Source: JAFKFJ01 sp963786445 (GTDB taxonomy: Bacteria > Pseudomonadota > Alphaproteobacteria > Acetobacterales > Acetobacteraceae). From it: a DNA stretch of 64,000 nucleotides. Under the pieces are notes generated by a model, which was not told where the DNA came from, searched no databases, and was given only the letters and a program-made list of their open reading frames with translations. The DNA lies in contig CAWAZU010000009.1 of NCBI GenBank assembly GCA_963786445.1, positions 221,416 through 285,415 of the forward strand, in the 5' to 3' direction. Below are positions 29,500-39,458 of this stretch, in pieces (the stretch's first letter is position 1; the number at the start of each line of letters is the position of its first letter). The position numbers were made by a program, and so were the translations under genes.

Positions 29500-30816
29500 A
29501 TGATGAACGCCTACATCGCCCCCGGCGGGCCGCTGGCGCGTCACGCGATGGCGTATGTGCTGGCGGGCGGGCGCGGCAGCCGGCTGCTGGAACTCACCGA
29601 CGCGCGCGCCAAGCCGGCGGTGTATTTCGGCGGCAAGACACGCATCATCGACTTCACGCTGTCCAACGCGATGAACTCCGGCATCCGCCGCATCGCGGTG
29701 GCGACGCAGTACAAGGCGCACAGCCTGATCCGCCACCTGCAGCGCGGCTGGAATTTCTTCCGCCCCGAGCGCAACGAGAGTTTCGACATTCTGCCGGCCA
29801 GCCAGCGGGTGTCCGAGACCATGTGGTACATGGGCACCGCGGACGCGGTGTTCCAGAACATCGACATCATCGAGAGCTACGCGCCGCGCTTCCTGGTCGT
29901 GCTGGCCGGCGACCATGTCTACAAGCAGGACTACGAGCCGATGCTGCAGCAGCACGTCGAGGCGAACGCCGACGTGACCGTCGGCTGCCTGGAGGTGCCG
30001 CGCATGGAAGCCACCGGCTTCGGCGTCATGCACGTCGACGACAAGGACCGCATCCTCTCGTTCCTGGAAAAGCCGAAGGACCCGCCTGCGATGCCGGGCA
30101 AGCCCGAGTCGGCGCTCGCCAGCATGGGCATCTACGTGTTCGAGACCAATTTCCTGTTCGACGTGCTGCGCGAGGATGCCGCCGACCCGCACAGCAGCCA
30201 CGATTTCGGCAAGGACATCATCCCCAAGCTGGTCAAGGGCGGCAAGGCGCTGGCGCACCAGTTCGCCCGCTCCTGCGTGCGCTCGACCGCCGAGTCGGCG
30301 CCGTACTGGCGCGACGTGGGCACGGTCGATGCGTACTACCAGGCCAATATCGACCTCACCGACATCGTGCCGGACCTCGATCTGTACGACCGCGACTGGC
30401 CGATCTGGACCTATGCGGAGATGACGGCGCCGGCGAAGTTCGTCCACGACCAGGACGGGCGGCGCGGCATGGCGGTGTCCTCGCTGGTGTCCGGCGGCTG
30501 CATCGTCTCGGGTGCCGGCCTGCAGCGTTCGCTGCTGTTCACCGGCGTGCATGTGCATTCCTATGCGCAGATCGACCATGCGGTGATCCTGCCGAATGTC
30601 GATATCGGCCGCGACGCGCGGCTGTCGAAGGTGATCGTCGATCGCGGCGTGCAGATCCCGCCGGGCCTCGTGGTCGGCGAGGACGCGAAGCTGGACGCAC
30701 AACGCTTCCGCCGTACCGACGCGGGCGTCTGCCTGATCACGAAAACCATGATGGACCGGCTGGAGGATGAGGGCGTGATCACGCACGGCATGACCGGCGC
30801 CCCGGACGATCGCTAG
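29500..30816 (+). CDS. glgC: Glucose-1-phosphate adenylyltransferase (ADP-glucose pyrophosphorylase)
   Basis: Intact 438 aa. The N-terminal nucleotide-binding signature VLAGGRGSRLLELTDARAKP, then FGGKTRIIDFTLSN, LAGDHVYKQDY, FLEKPKDPP and YWRDVGTVDAYYQAN, with a C-terminal left-handed helix domain (VILPNVDIGRDARLS). It makes ADP-glucose, the committed and usually allosterically controlled step of glycogen synthesis. A strong AGGGAGGAT site precedes the start; ATG 29503 is an alternative. glgA begins 3 bases after its stop. In contrast to glgP and glgB just upstream, there is no frame damage. Confidence 0.95.
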   Translation: MMNAYIAPGGPLARHAMAYVLAGGRGSRLLELTDARAKPAVYFGGKTRIIDFTLSNAMNSGIRRIAVATQYKAHSLIRHLQRGWNFFRPERNESFDILPASQRVSETMWYMGTADAVFQNIDIIESYAPRFLVVLAGDHVYKQDYEPMLQQHVEANADVTVGCLEVPRMEATGFGVMHVDDKDRILSFLEKPKDPPAMPGKPESALASMGIYVFETNFLFDVLREDAADPHSSHDFGKDIIPKLVKGGKALAHQFARSCVRSTAESAPYWRDVGTVDAYYQANIDLTDIVPDLDLYDRDWPIWTYAEMTAPAKFVHDQDGRRGMAVSSLVSGGCIVSGAGLQRSLLFTGVHVHSYAQIDHAVILPNVDIGRDARLSKVIVDRGVQIPPGLVVGEDAKLDAQRFRRTDAGVCLITKTMMDRLEDEGVITHGMTGAPDDR

Positions 30817-30819
30817 CGC

Positions 30820-32257
30820 ATGGACGTGCTTTCGGTCGCCTCCGAGGCGTATCCGCTGGTCAAAACGGGCGGGCTGGCGGACGTCGCGGGGGCGCTGCCG
30901 GCGGCGCTGCGCGGCGAGGGCGTGCGGATGCGCACGCTGCTGCCCGGCTACCTCGCCGTCACCGAGGCGCTGGACGCGGCGGAAACCCTGTTCCGCTGGG
31001 ACGATTTGTTCGGCGGTGCCGCGCATCTGCTGGCAGCGACGTCGCGCGGGCTCGACCTGTTCGTGCTCGACGCGCCGCACCTGTTCGCGCGCCCCGGCAA
31101 TCCGTATCTCGGCCCGGACGGGCGCGACTGGCCGGACAATGCGCTGCGCTTCGCCGCCCTCGCCCGTGTCGGCGCGTGGCTGGCGCGCGGGTTGCTGCCG
31201 TCGTGGCGTCCGGCCTGCGTGCATGCGCATGACTGGCAGGCGGCGCTGCTGGCGGCCTATCTGCACTACGACGGCGGCGCGCATCCCGGCAGCGTGCTGA
31301 CCGTCCACAACCTCGCCTTCCAGGGCGTCTTCCCGCCGTCGCTGCTGCCCGCGCTCGGCCTGCCGCCGGAGTCCTTCGCCCTGGTCGGCGTGGAGTATTT
31401 CGGGTCGATCGGCTTCCTCAAGGCGGGGCTGCTGTTCGCCGACCGGATCACCACCGTCTCGCCGACCTATGCCGCGGAAATCCGCACGCCGGCGGACGGC
31501 ATGGCGCTCGATGGGCTGCTGCGCGGGCGCGGTGCGGCGGTCAGCGGCATCCTCAACGGCATCGACACCGAGGTGTGGAACCCGGCGACCGACCGGCTGC
31601 TGCCGGCGCAATACGACGCGGCGCGACTGGCGGCGCGGGCGCGCAACCGGAGCGAACTGCAGTTCCGCTTCTCGCTGGCCGAGGATGCGTCGGCGCCGCT
31701 GTTCGGTGTGGTCAGCCGGCTGACCGGCCAGAAAGGCATGGACCTGCTGCTCGCGGCGCTGCCGGTGCTGCTGGCCGAGGGCGGGCAGCTCGCCGTGCTC
31801 GGCGCCGGCGATGCGGCGATCGAGCGCGGCTTTCGCGACGCCGCCGCCGCGCATCCGGGGCGCGTCGGCTGCGTCGTCGGCTATGACGAAGCGCTGGCGC
31901 ATCTGGTGCAGGGCGGCGCCGATGCGCTGCTGGTGCCCTCGCGCTTCGAGCCGTGCGGGCTGACGCAGCTCTGCGCGTTGCGCTACGGCGCGATCCCCGT
32001 GGTGGCGCGCGTCGGCGGCCTGGCCGACACGGTGATCGACGCCTCGCCGATGGCGCTGGCGGCCGGTGTGGCCACCGGCGTGCAGTTCGCGCCGGTCACG
32101 GTGGAAATGCTGGAGGCGGCGATCTGCCGCGCCGCCGCGTTGCATCGCGCACCGCCGGACGTGGCAGCGCATGCAGCAGAACGGCATGGCAGCCGACGTG
32201 TCGTGGCGCGACCCGGCACGGCGCTATGCGGCGTTGTATCGCGAACTGGCGGGTTGA
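30820..32257 (+). CDS. glgA: Glycogen synthase (ADP-glucose, GT5; one frameshift near the end)
   Basis: About 479 aa with the GT5 start YPLVKTGGLADVAGALP (ADP-glucose binding lysine), HAHDWQAALLAAYL, VHNLAFQGVFP, TVSPTYAAEI, VSRLTGQKGMDLLL and FEPCGLTQLCALRYG (the ExxxxxLxQL-type site). A one-base insertion near 32155 moves the last about 30 residues into another frame (WQRMQQNGMAADVSWRDPA then YAALYRELAG), ending at 32257. It elongates alpha-1,4 chains from ADP-glucose supplied by GlgC. The next gene starts 6 bases on. Confidence 0.92.
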
Positions 32258-32262
32258 ACGAC

Positions 32263-35200
32263 ATGCAGGTGACCGAAGGTGCGGCGGAACCGCTCGGCGC
32301 GACGCCGGATGCGGCGGGCACGAATTTCGCCGTGATGTCGGCCCATGCAACCGCGATCGAGGTCTGCCTGTTCGACGCAGCGGGCGAGCGCGAGACCGCG
32401 CGCGTGGCGCTGGCCGGGCGCAGCGGCGATGTCTGGCACGGCCACATCGCAGGCGTTGCGGAAGGCGCGCGCTACGGCCTGCGCGCGCACGGGCCGTACG
32501 CACCGCAGGACGGGCATCGCTTCAACCCGCACAAACTGCTGCTCGACCCGTATGCAACTTCGATCGACCGCAAGCTGCGGCTTGATCCGACGATGTTCGC
32601 CGACAACCGCGAAACCGACAGCGCGGCGCCGATGGCCAAGGCGATCGTCGGCGCGTCCGATGCCGCGCTGCGCGCCGCCACGCCGCTGGTGCCGTGGGAG
32701 CGGACGGTGCTCTACGAACTGCAGGTGCGCGGCTTCTCCATGCGCCATCCCGAAATTCCCGAGGCGCTGCGCGGCACGTTTGCGGCGCTGGCGCACCCGG
32801 CGGCGATCGCGCACCTGACCGGACTCGGCATCACCAGCGTCGAACTGATGCCGAGTGCGGCGTGGATCGAGGAGCGGCATCTGGCAACGCTCGGCCTGCG
32901 CAACGCCTGGGGCTACAATCCGGTCGGCTTCCTCGCGCCCGATCCGCTGCTGGCGCCGGGCGGCTGGGCGGAGGTGCGGGCGGCGGTGGCGGCGCTCGCC
33001 GCCGCCGGGATCGAGACCATCCTCGACGTGGTGCTGAACCACAGCGGCGAGGGCGACGAGCTGGGCCCGACGCTGTCGCTGCGCGGGCTGGACAACGCCA
33101 CCTATTACCGGCTGCGCGACGACCGGCGGCTCTATGTCGATGACACCGGCTGCGGCAACACGCTGGCGCTGGACCGGCCGGCGGTGCTGCGGCTGGCGAT
33201 GGACGCGCTGCGCGGCTGGGCGCGGCGCGCCGGCGTGCATGGCTTCCGCTTCGACCTCGCGACCACGCTTGGCCGGCGCGACGGCGGGTTCGACGCGGCG
33301 GCGCCGCTGCTCGCCGCGATCGCGCAGGACCCCGAGCTGCGCGCGCTGAAACTGATCGCCGAGCCGTGGGACCCCGGCGCGGACGGCTATCAGGTGGGAA
33401 AATTCCCGGCCGCCTGGGGCGAGTGGAACGACCATTTCCGCGACGGCGTGCGGCGGTTCTGGCGCGGCGATGCCCGCCTCGCCGGCGAGCTGGCAACGCG
33501 GCTCGCCGGCTCGGCCGACCTGTTCGCGGCCAAGCGGCGCCCGTCGCGCAGCGTCAATTTCGTGGTCGCGCATGACGGGTTCACGCTCGCCGACCTGGTC
33601 AGCTACGCGGCAAAGCACAACGACGCCAACGGCGAGGGCAACCACGACGGCAGCGATCAGAATTTTTCCTGGAACCACGGCGTCGAGGGGCCGAGCGATG
33701 CTGCCGCGGTGCTGGCGGCGCGGCTGGCCGACCAGCGGGCGCTGCTCGCCACGCTGCTGCTGGCGCGCGGCACGCCGATGCTGGCGATGGGGTCGGAACT
33801 CGGCCGCTCGCAGGGCGGCAACAACAACGCCTATGCGCAGGACAACGCCACGAGCTGGCTCGACTGGGCGGCGGCGGAGAAGGGACTGGCGGCGTTCGTC
33901 GCACGGCTGACCGCGCTGCGGCGCGATCATCCGGCGCTGCGCCGCGACCGCTTCCTGTCGGGCACGGTCGCCGACGAGACGCTGCTGCCCGACGTGGCCT
34001 GGCTGGCGACGGACGGGGCGGCGATGCGGGACTGGGACGGCGCCGCGACGCTGGTGGTGGTGTTTTCCGTCGCTTCCGACCGGGTGGCGCTGGTGTGCCA
34101 TCGCGGTGCCGTGCCGGTGCCGGTGACGCTGCCCGCGCCGCGCGACGGTTATGCCTGGGAGATCGCGATCGACAGCAGCACCGACACGCCGCCGAGGCGG
34201 CTGGACGGCGCGGCGCTGACCTGCCCGGCGCGCGCGCTGCTCGCGGTCGTCGAGGCGACGGTGCCGCAGTGGCGGCGCAGCGCGGTGGACGCCTCCGTGC
34301 TCGACCGGCTGGCGTCGGCGGCGGGCATCGCACCGGACTGGTGGGATATCGACGGCACCCGCCACCGTGTCAGCCCGGACACGCAGCGCGCGCTGCTCGC
34401 CGCCATGCAATTGCCCGCCGGCAGCACGGCGGAGGCGCGCGACTCGCTGCACCGTTTCGCCGAGGCACAGCAGCGCCGCGCCCTGCCGCACGCGCTGGTG
34501 GTGCGCGAGGGCACGGCGCCGGTGCTGACGCTGGCGGCCGAGCCGGGCCGGCATGTGGTGCTGGAGGGCGAGGACGGTGCGCAGGAAAGCGTCGCGCTCG
34601 CCGCCGAGGCGGCGGGCGAGGTTTCTTGCGTCGATGGCCGCTCCGCGCCGACATGGCGGGCGACGCTGCCCGTTCTGCCGGTCGGGCGCTGGCGGGTCTG
34701 GCGGGACGGCGCGCCGGAGATGTCTTGCGCGCTGACCGTCGCCCCCGCCGCCTGCTATCTGCCGCCGCCGCTGCGCGACGGCGGACGGCGGTTCGGACTG
34801 GCGGCGCACCTCTATTCGGTGCGGCGCGCCGGGGATCAGGGCATCGGCGATTTTACCAGCCTCGCGCTGCTCGCCGGCGCGGCGGCGCGGGCCGGGGCGG
34901 CGGTGGTCGGGCTCAACCCGCTGCACGCGCTGTTCCCCGACCGGCGCGACCGCGCCAGCCCCTACCACCCGTCCGACCGGCGCTTCCTCGACCCGATCTA
35001 CATCGACGTGACCGGCGAGGAAGCCGGCCTCGACGCCCCGGCGGCGCGCGCCGCCGTCGCGCATCATGCCGCCGCCTTCGCCGACCTGGCGGCGGCGAAG
35101 CTGGTCGATTACCCGGCGGTCTGGGCGGCCAAGCGCACGGTGCTGGAGGCCGCCTTCGCCGCCTTCGACCGCGACCAGGAGATGGCCGAATTCCGCGCCT

Positions 35201-36301
35201 ATGGCGGCGCGGCGCTGCAGCGCTTCGCCACCTTCCAGGCGATCGCCGAGCAGCGCGCCGGTGAGGACTGGCGGCGCTGGCCGGAGGCGCTGCGCGACCC
35301 CGAGCGCGCCACCGCCGATCCGGCGCGCGTGCGTTTTCACACCTGGCTGCAATACCTCGCCGACCGTCAGCTTGGCGCGGCGGCGGCCGGATCGGGGCTG
35401 GCGATCGGACTCTATCGCGACCTCGCCGTCGGCACCGCGCCGGACGGCGCCGAGGCTTGGGCGGGGGCGCGGCAGCTCGCCGCCGGGCGTCTCGGTCGGC
35501 GCGCCGCCCGACCCGTTCTCGACCGCCGGGCAGATCTGGCACCTGCCGCCGTTCGACCCGTGGCGCCTGCGCGCCGAGGGCTATCGCAGCCTCGCCGGCG
35601 TGCTCGGCGCCAACATGCGCCACGCCGGCGCGCTGCGCATCGACCACGCGATGGGGCTGGCGCGGCTGTTCTGGGTGCCCGACGGCGCCAGCGGGGCCGA
35701 CGGCGCCTATGTCGCCTATCCGCGCGACGACCTGCTCGGCGAGCTGGCGCTGGAGAGCCAGCGGGCGCGCTGCCTGATCATCGGCGAGGACCTGGGCACC
35801 GTGCCCGAAGGGTTTCGCCCGGCGCTGGCGGCGGCCGGGGTGCTGAGCTACCGCGTGCTGTGGTTCGAGCGCGCCGGCGGCCGCTTCCTGCCGCCCGCCA
35901 GCTACCCGGCGCAGGCGGTCGCCTGCGTTTCCACCCACGACCTGCCGACGCTCGCCGGCTGGCGCGAGGGCGCCGACATCGCCGAACGCGCGGCCCTCGG
36001 CCAGATCGACGCGAAGGCTGCGCGGACGGAGCGGCAGGCCGAGATCGCGGCGCTGACGCAGGCCATCGGCGCGCCGCCCGACGCGCCCGCGGTCCATGGC
36101 TTCCTCGCCGCCTCGCCGTGCGCGCTGGTGCTGGCGCAGCTCGACGACCTCAGCGGCGAGCGCGAGGCGCTCAACCTGCCCGGCACCGACCGGGAGCGGC
36201 CGAACTGGCGGCGCAAGCTGGCGCTGCCCGTGCCCGACCTGCTGGAACGGCCGCCGGCCCGCGCCATCCTGGACCGGCTGCGGACGGGGCGCGCCGGGTA
36301 G
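32263..36301 (+). CDS. Bifunctional GlgX-MalQ: glycogen debranching enzyme fused to 4-alpha-glucanotransferase
   Basis: One reading frame of about 1345 aa. Residues 1 to about 665 are GlgX: a CBM48 domain, then GH13 blocks LDVVLNHSGEGDE, HGFRFDLATTLGR (nucleophile Asp), KLIAEPWDPG (acid Glu) and VVAHDGFTLADLVSY. From about residue 670 to the end it is MalQ (GH77): DWWDIDGTRHRVSPDTQRALLAAM, NPLHALFPDRRDRASPYHPS, LRIDHAMGLARLFW, IIGEDLGTVPEG and STHDLPTLAGW. No stop or start separates the halves; the linker lies around 34250. A single extra G near 35475 shifts the frame inside the MalQ half. Trimming branches and transferring the released maltooligosaccharides would be done by one polypeptide. 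Confidence 0.88.
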
Positions 36302-36382
36302 CCGCGGCTGTTGCAATTTGCGATGATTGTTGAGCACATCGCGGCATCACGCTTTGCGCGCGTGGTGCCGTCCGCCTGGGCG

Positions 36383-36402
36383 ATCGTGGTAACGACCACG
36401 AT
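36383..36402. promoter_or_regulatory. Perfect 8-bp inverted repeat upstream of the cytochrome operon
   Basis: ATCGTGGT (36383-36390), loop AACG, ACCACGAT (36395-36402), all perfect, 21 bases before the cytochrome c start and just upstream of its AGAGGA ribosome site. It could be an operator, or a hairpin in the leader that affects translation; there is no T-run, so it is not a typical terminator for the gene before it. Confidence 0.4.
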
Positions 36403-36423
36403 GACAGCCAGAGGACCCGCCAC

Positions 36424-36789
36424 ATGATGCGCGCCCTGATCGCCGGTCTGCTGCTCGCCGGGTTTACCACCGCCGCGCTCGCCGCCGATCCGGCGGCGGG
36501 ACAAAGTATCTTCAAGTCGCAATGCGGCATCTGCCACTCCGCCGCGCCGGGCAAGAACGGCCTCGGCCCGACCCTGTTCGGCGTGGTCGGCCGGCAGGCC
36601 GGCACCGTTCCGGGGTTTCACTTCACAGCCGCCCACAAGAAGCTCGGCATCACCTGGGACGCCGCCTCGCTCGACAAATACCTGACCAACCCCCGCGCAA
36701 TGGTGCACGACACCACGATGACCTATGCCGGCCTGAAGGATCCCGCCAAGCGCGCCGACGTGATCGCCTATCTCGCGACGCTGCACTGA
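36424..36789 (+). CDS. Periplasmic monoheme class I cytochrome c
   Basis: 121 aa. Signal peptide residues 1-20 (cleavage near ALAAD), haem attachment CGICH at residues 34-38, the LGPTLFGVVGRQAG block, and a likely axial Met at residue 99 in DTTMTYAGLK, with the final helix RADVIAYLATLH. This is the c2/c550-like pattern of small soluble electron carriers. It is the first gene of a three-gene unit with the Cyc2-like outer-membrane cytochrome and a Cache-like protein, so it is the natural periplasmic electron partner for that protein. Confidence 0.9.
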   Translation: MMRALIAGLLLAGFTTAALAADPAAGQSIFKSQCGICHSAAPGKNGLGPTLFGVVGRQAGTVPGFHFTAAHKKLGITWDAASLDKYLTNPRAMVHDTTMTYAGLKDPAKRADVIAYLATLH

Positions 36790-36885
36790 GCAGCGCCGGA
36801 ATGGCGGCAATTTGATCCCGATCAAGGCCGCCGGCCCCGTTCCGACCTCTGCTTTCGCGACGAACCGCACGAAAGGGACCGGACC

Positions 36886-38247
36886 ATGCGGAATGTTCGA
36901 GGGCGCGTCCTGTGGGCGCTCGGGGCGGCAGCGGCGCTGCTGCTGTCGGCATTGCAGCCGGCGCGTGCCGTCCCGAGCTTCGCCTCGCAGACCGGGCAGC
37001 CGTGCACCGCCTGTCATATCGGCGCGTTCGGCCCGCAACTGACGCCGTTCGGCCGCGCCTTCAAGATCAGCGGCTACACGCTGAACGGCGGGCAGGGTGC
37101 AGCCGCACACATCCCGCTGTCGGCGATGCTCTACGGCTCCTTCACCAACACGACGCAGGGCCAGCCGACCCCGCCCGCCGCGCATTTCGCCGACAACAGC
37201 AACCCGGCGCTTGACCAGATCAGCCTGTTCGTGGCCGGCCGCTTCAACGACTATGCCGGCGCGATGATCCAGGGGACCTATTCCGGCGTGGAAGACTCGT
37301 TCCACTGGGATAACACGGACATCCGCGTCACGGTGCCCGTGAACCTGCCCAACGATGCCAATCTTCAACTCGGGCTGTCACTGAACAACGGTCCGACCGT
37401 TCAGGACCCGTACAACACCACGTTCGCCTGGGGCTATCCGTTCGTGGCCTCGGCCCTCGCACCCGTGCCGGGCGCCAATCCGATCATCGCCAGCCTGATC
37501 GGCAACACGCTCGGCGCCACGCTGACCGGCTGGTACGACAACTCCCTCTACATCGATGTGGGCCTGTACGGCACGATGAGCACGGCACTGGCCAAAATGC
37601 TCGGCGACTTCACGTATCCCGGCACGTCATCCGCGCCGATGCCGTACGCCCGCGTCGCCTATGAATGGGACTGGTCGGGGCAGGCGGCGGAGATCGGCGC
37701 GCTGCTGTTCCACGCCGACCTCGAACCCGGCGGCGTGCCGGGGTTCGGCACCGATACCTACACCGACATCGCCGTTGACGGCACCTATCAGCTGATCGGC
37801 GACGGCACCAACATCGTCGCGGTCAACGGCATCTTCACGCACGAGATCCAGCACCTCGGCGCGTCCGTCGCGCAGGGGCTGGCGGCCAGCGCCAACGGCC
37901 ATCTCGACCAGCTGCGCGCCAACGTCACCTACTATTATCAGAACACCTACGGCGTCACCTTCGGCGTCCAGAAGACCACCGGCACGGCCGATTCCGTGAT
38001 CTATGCGCCGGCGCCGGTCTCCGGCAGCAACGACGGCAAGCCGAACAGCCTCGGCTTCATCACCGAGGTCGACTGGGTGCCGTTCGGCAAGAACAACTCC
38101 TGGGCGCAGCCGTTCGTCAACCTCAAGCTCGGCGTGCAGTACACCGCCTATCCGCAGTTCAACGGCTCCGGCAGCAACTATGACGGGTTCGGACGCTCGG
38201 CGGGAGCCAACAACACGCTCTATGCCTTCGCCTGGGTCGCCTTCTGA
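36886..38247 (+). CDS. Cyc2-like outer-membrane cytochrome-porin fusion
   Basis: 453 aa. Signal peptide to about residue 28, then a single haem site CTACH at residues 40-44 set in PSFASQTGQPCTACH and followed by LTPFGRAFKISGYTLNGG. This N-terminal signature (RQTGxxCxxCH ... LTPFGRxFKxxGY) is that of the Cyc2 family of fused monoheme cytochrome-porins. The remaining about 390 residues have alternating polar/aromatic strands (YARVAYEWDW, ANVTYYYQNTYGVTFGVQ, FVNLKLGVQYTAY) and end YAFAWVAF, with the C-terminal Phe expected for a Bam substrate. Characterised Cyc2 proteins oxidise Fe(II) at the cell surface; many relatives are untested, so iron oxidation here is a hypothesis. Confidence 0.75.
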   Translation: MRNVRGRVLWALGAAAALLLSALQPARAVPSFASQTGQPCTACHIGAFGPQLTPFGRAFKISGYTLNGGQGAAAHIPLSAMLYGSFTNTTQGQPTPPAAHFADNSNPALDQISLFVAGRFNDYAGAMIQGTYSGVEDSFHWDNTDIRVTVPVNLPNDANLQLGLSLNNGPTVQDPYNTTFAWGYPFVASALAPVPGANPIIASLIGNTLGATLTGWYDNSLYIDVGLYGTMSTALAKMLGDFTYPGTSSAPMPYARVAYEWDWSGQAAEIGALLFHADLEPGGVPGFGTDTYTDIAVDGTYQLIGDGTNIVAVNGIFTHEIQHLGASVAQGLAASANGHLDQLRANVTYYYQNTYGVTFGVQKTTGTADSVIYAPAPVSGSNDGKPNSLGFITEVDWVPFGKNNSWAQPFVNLKLGVQYTAYPQFNGSGSNYDGFGRSAGANNTLYAFAWVAF

Positions 38248-38270
38248 CCATCGCGCAAAGGGAGACCGAC

Positions 38271-38723
38271 ATGACACGGACGCGGCGGACACTGGTGGCG
38301 GCAATCCTGGTCGGACTGGTCTTGCCGGCCGGCGCGCGGGCGGAGGGATCGGGAGAGGCGACGAAGGCGCGCGCGATGCTCGACCGCGCGATCGCCGCGG
38401 TGAAGCGCGACGAGCAGGCGGCGCTGGAGGCGTTCACCAAGGGCGAGCACGGATTCGCCGAGGGCGACCTCTATCCGTTCTGCGCCCGCGCCCGCAGCGG
38501 CTGGGTGGTCGCGCATCCGCAGCGGCTCGGCGACAACCTGGCGATGGTGTCCGACGTGAACGGAAAACTGTTCGGCAGGGAGATCCTCGACACCGCCGTC
38601 GAAAACACGGTCAAGGAAATCCACTACATGTGGCCCAGGCCGGGCGAAAAGACGCCGGTGCGGAAGGACACCTACTACACCAAGATCGACGACCTGGTCT
38701 GCGGCGTCGGCTACTACCCGTAG
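38271..38723 (+). CDS. Small secreted Cache-like domain protein
   Basis: 150 aa with a signal peptide (to about ARAEG, residue 24). The mature part, GEHGFAEGDLYPFC, NLAMVSDVNGKLFG and HYMWPRPGEKTPVRKDTYYTKIDDLVCGVGYY, resembles single Cache (calcium channel/chemotaxis receptor) domains found as stand-alone periplasmic proteins. Its two cysteines may pair. It starts 23 bases after the Cyc2-like gene and ends that operon. It might bind a small ligand or help redox sensing near the conduit; no function is demonstrated from sequence. Confidence 0.7.
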   Translation: MTRTRRTLVAAILVGLVLPAGARAEGSGEATKARAMLDRAIAAVKRDEQAALEAFTKGEHGFAEGDLYPFCARARSGWVVAHPQRLGDNLAMVSDVNGKLFGREILDTAVENTVKEIHYMWPRPGEKTPVRKDTYYTKIDDLVCGVGYYP

Positions 38724-38733
38724 CGGCGCCGGC

Positions 38734-39369
38734 CTACGACTTCTCCGGCGCGCCGAGGTCCTGCTGCTCCACCGGCGGCGGCGGCGGCGCCGTCGGCGAG
38801 GTGGCCTGCAGCCAGTCGCCGAGCGAATGCCGGATCTGGAACTCGAACTCGACATTCATGTCGGCCATCGCCGCCTTCACCAGCTGGTACAGCGCCTCCC
38901 GGATCGCGTCCGGCGCGTAGGCGCTGATCGTGCGGGTGCGCGCGACCCGCGCCTCGGCGTAGCCGGACCGCGTGCCGTCGCCGTTGTGGATGTCCATGTG
39001 GACGGCGAAGTTCGCTTCGAACCGATCGCCCACGCGCGTCAGCGACGCGTCGTCGATGGCCACCGTGGCCTTCCCGTCGGTGCCGCCGGGAATCAGCCGG
39101 TCCTGCACCATGCGCCGCAGCGCATCGACCGGCTGCACCGGCGACTGGATCTCGACGTGCTCGCCGTTCGGCACCGGCTGCGGCTGCCAGGCCACGTCCA
39201 CCTCGATATTGGCGATATCGAGCTTGAGCTTGGTCAGGTAGCCGAAGGTCAGCGGCGGGAAAAGCTGGGGCGGCGGCGCCTGCACCACGCAGCCGGCCAG
39301 CAGCGCCGGCAGGGCGGCAAGCGACAGCGCGAGCGCCGCGCGGCGGGGCAGGACGGAGGGGGCGGTCAT
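38734..39369 (-). CDS. Hypothetical lipoprotein
   Basis: 211 aa. The signal ends in the lipobox LLAGC, so it is probably lipidated. The mature protein (KLDIANIEVDVAWQPQ, ANFAVHMDIHNGDG, RTRTISAYAPDAIREALYQL) alternates beta strands and a helix and ends in a Pro-rich low-complexity tail. No named family is recognised. ATG 39369 is chosen because AAGGAG/GGAG lies upstream; ATG 39393 is the alternative. It converges on the Cache-like gene with only 10 bases between stops. Confidence 0.65.
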   Translation of the reverse strand: MTAPSVLPRRAALALSLAALPALLAGCVVQAPPPQLFPPLTFGYLTKLKLDIANIEVDVAWQPQPVPNGEHVEIQSPVQPVDALRRMVQDRLIPGGTDGKATVAIDDASLTRVGDRFEANFAVHMDIHNGDGTRSGYAEARVARTRTISAYAPDAIREALYQLVKAAMADMNVEFEFQIRHSLGDWLQATSPTAPPPPPVEQQDLGAPEKS

Positions 39370-39458
39370 GGGCGGCTCCGGCTCCTTCGGCATCGGTCTC
39401 GGATGTGCAACCTGCGCAACGCGCGCCGCGCGGTCAATGTTCCCCGCACCGCATTATC

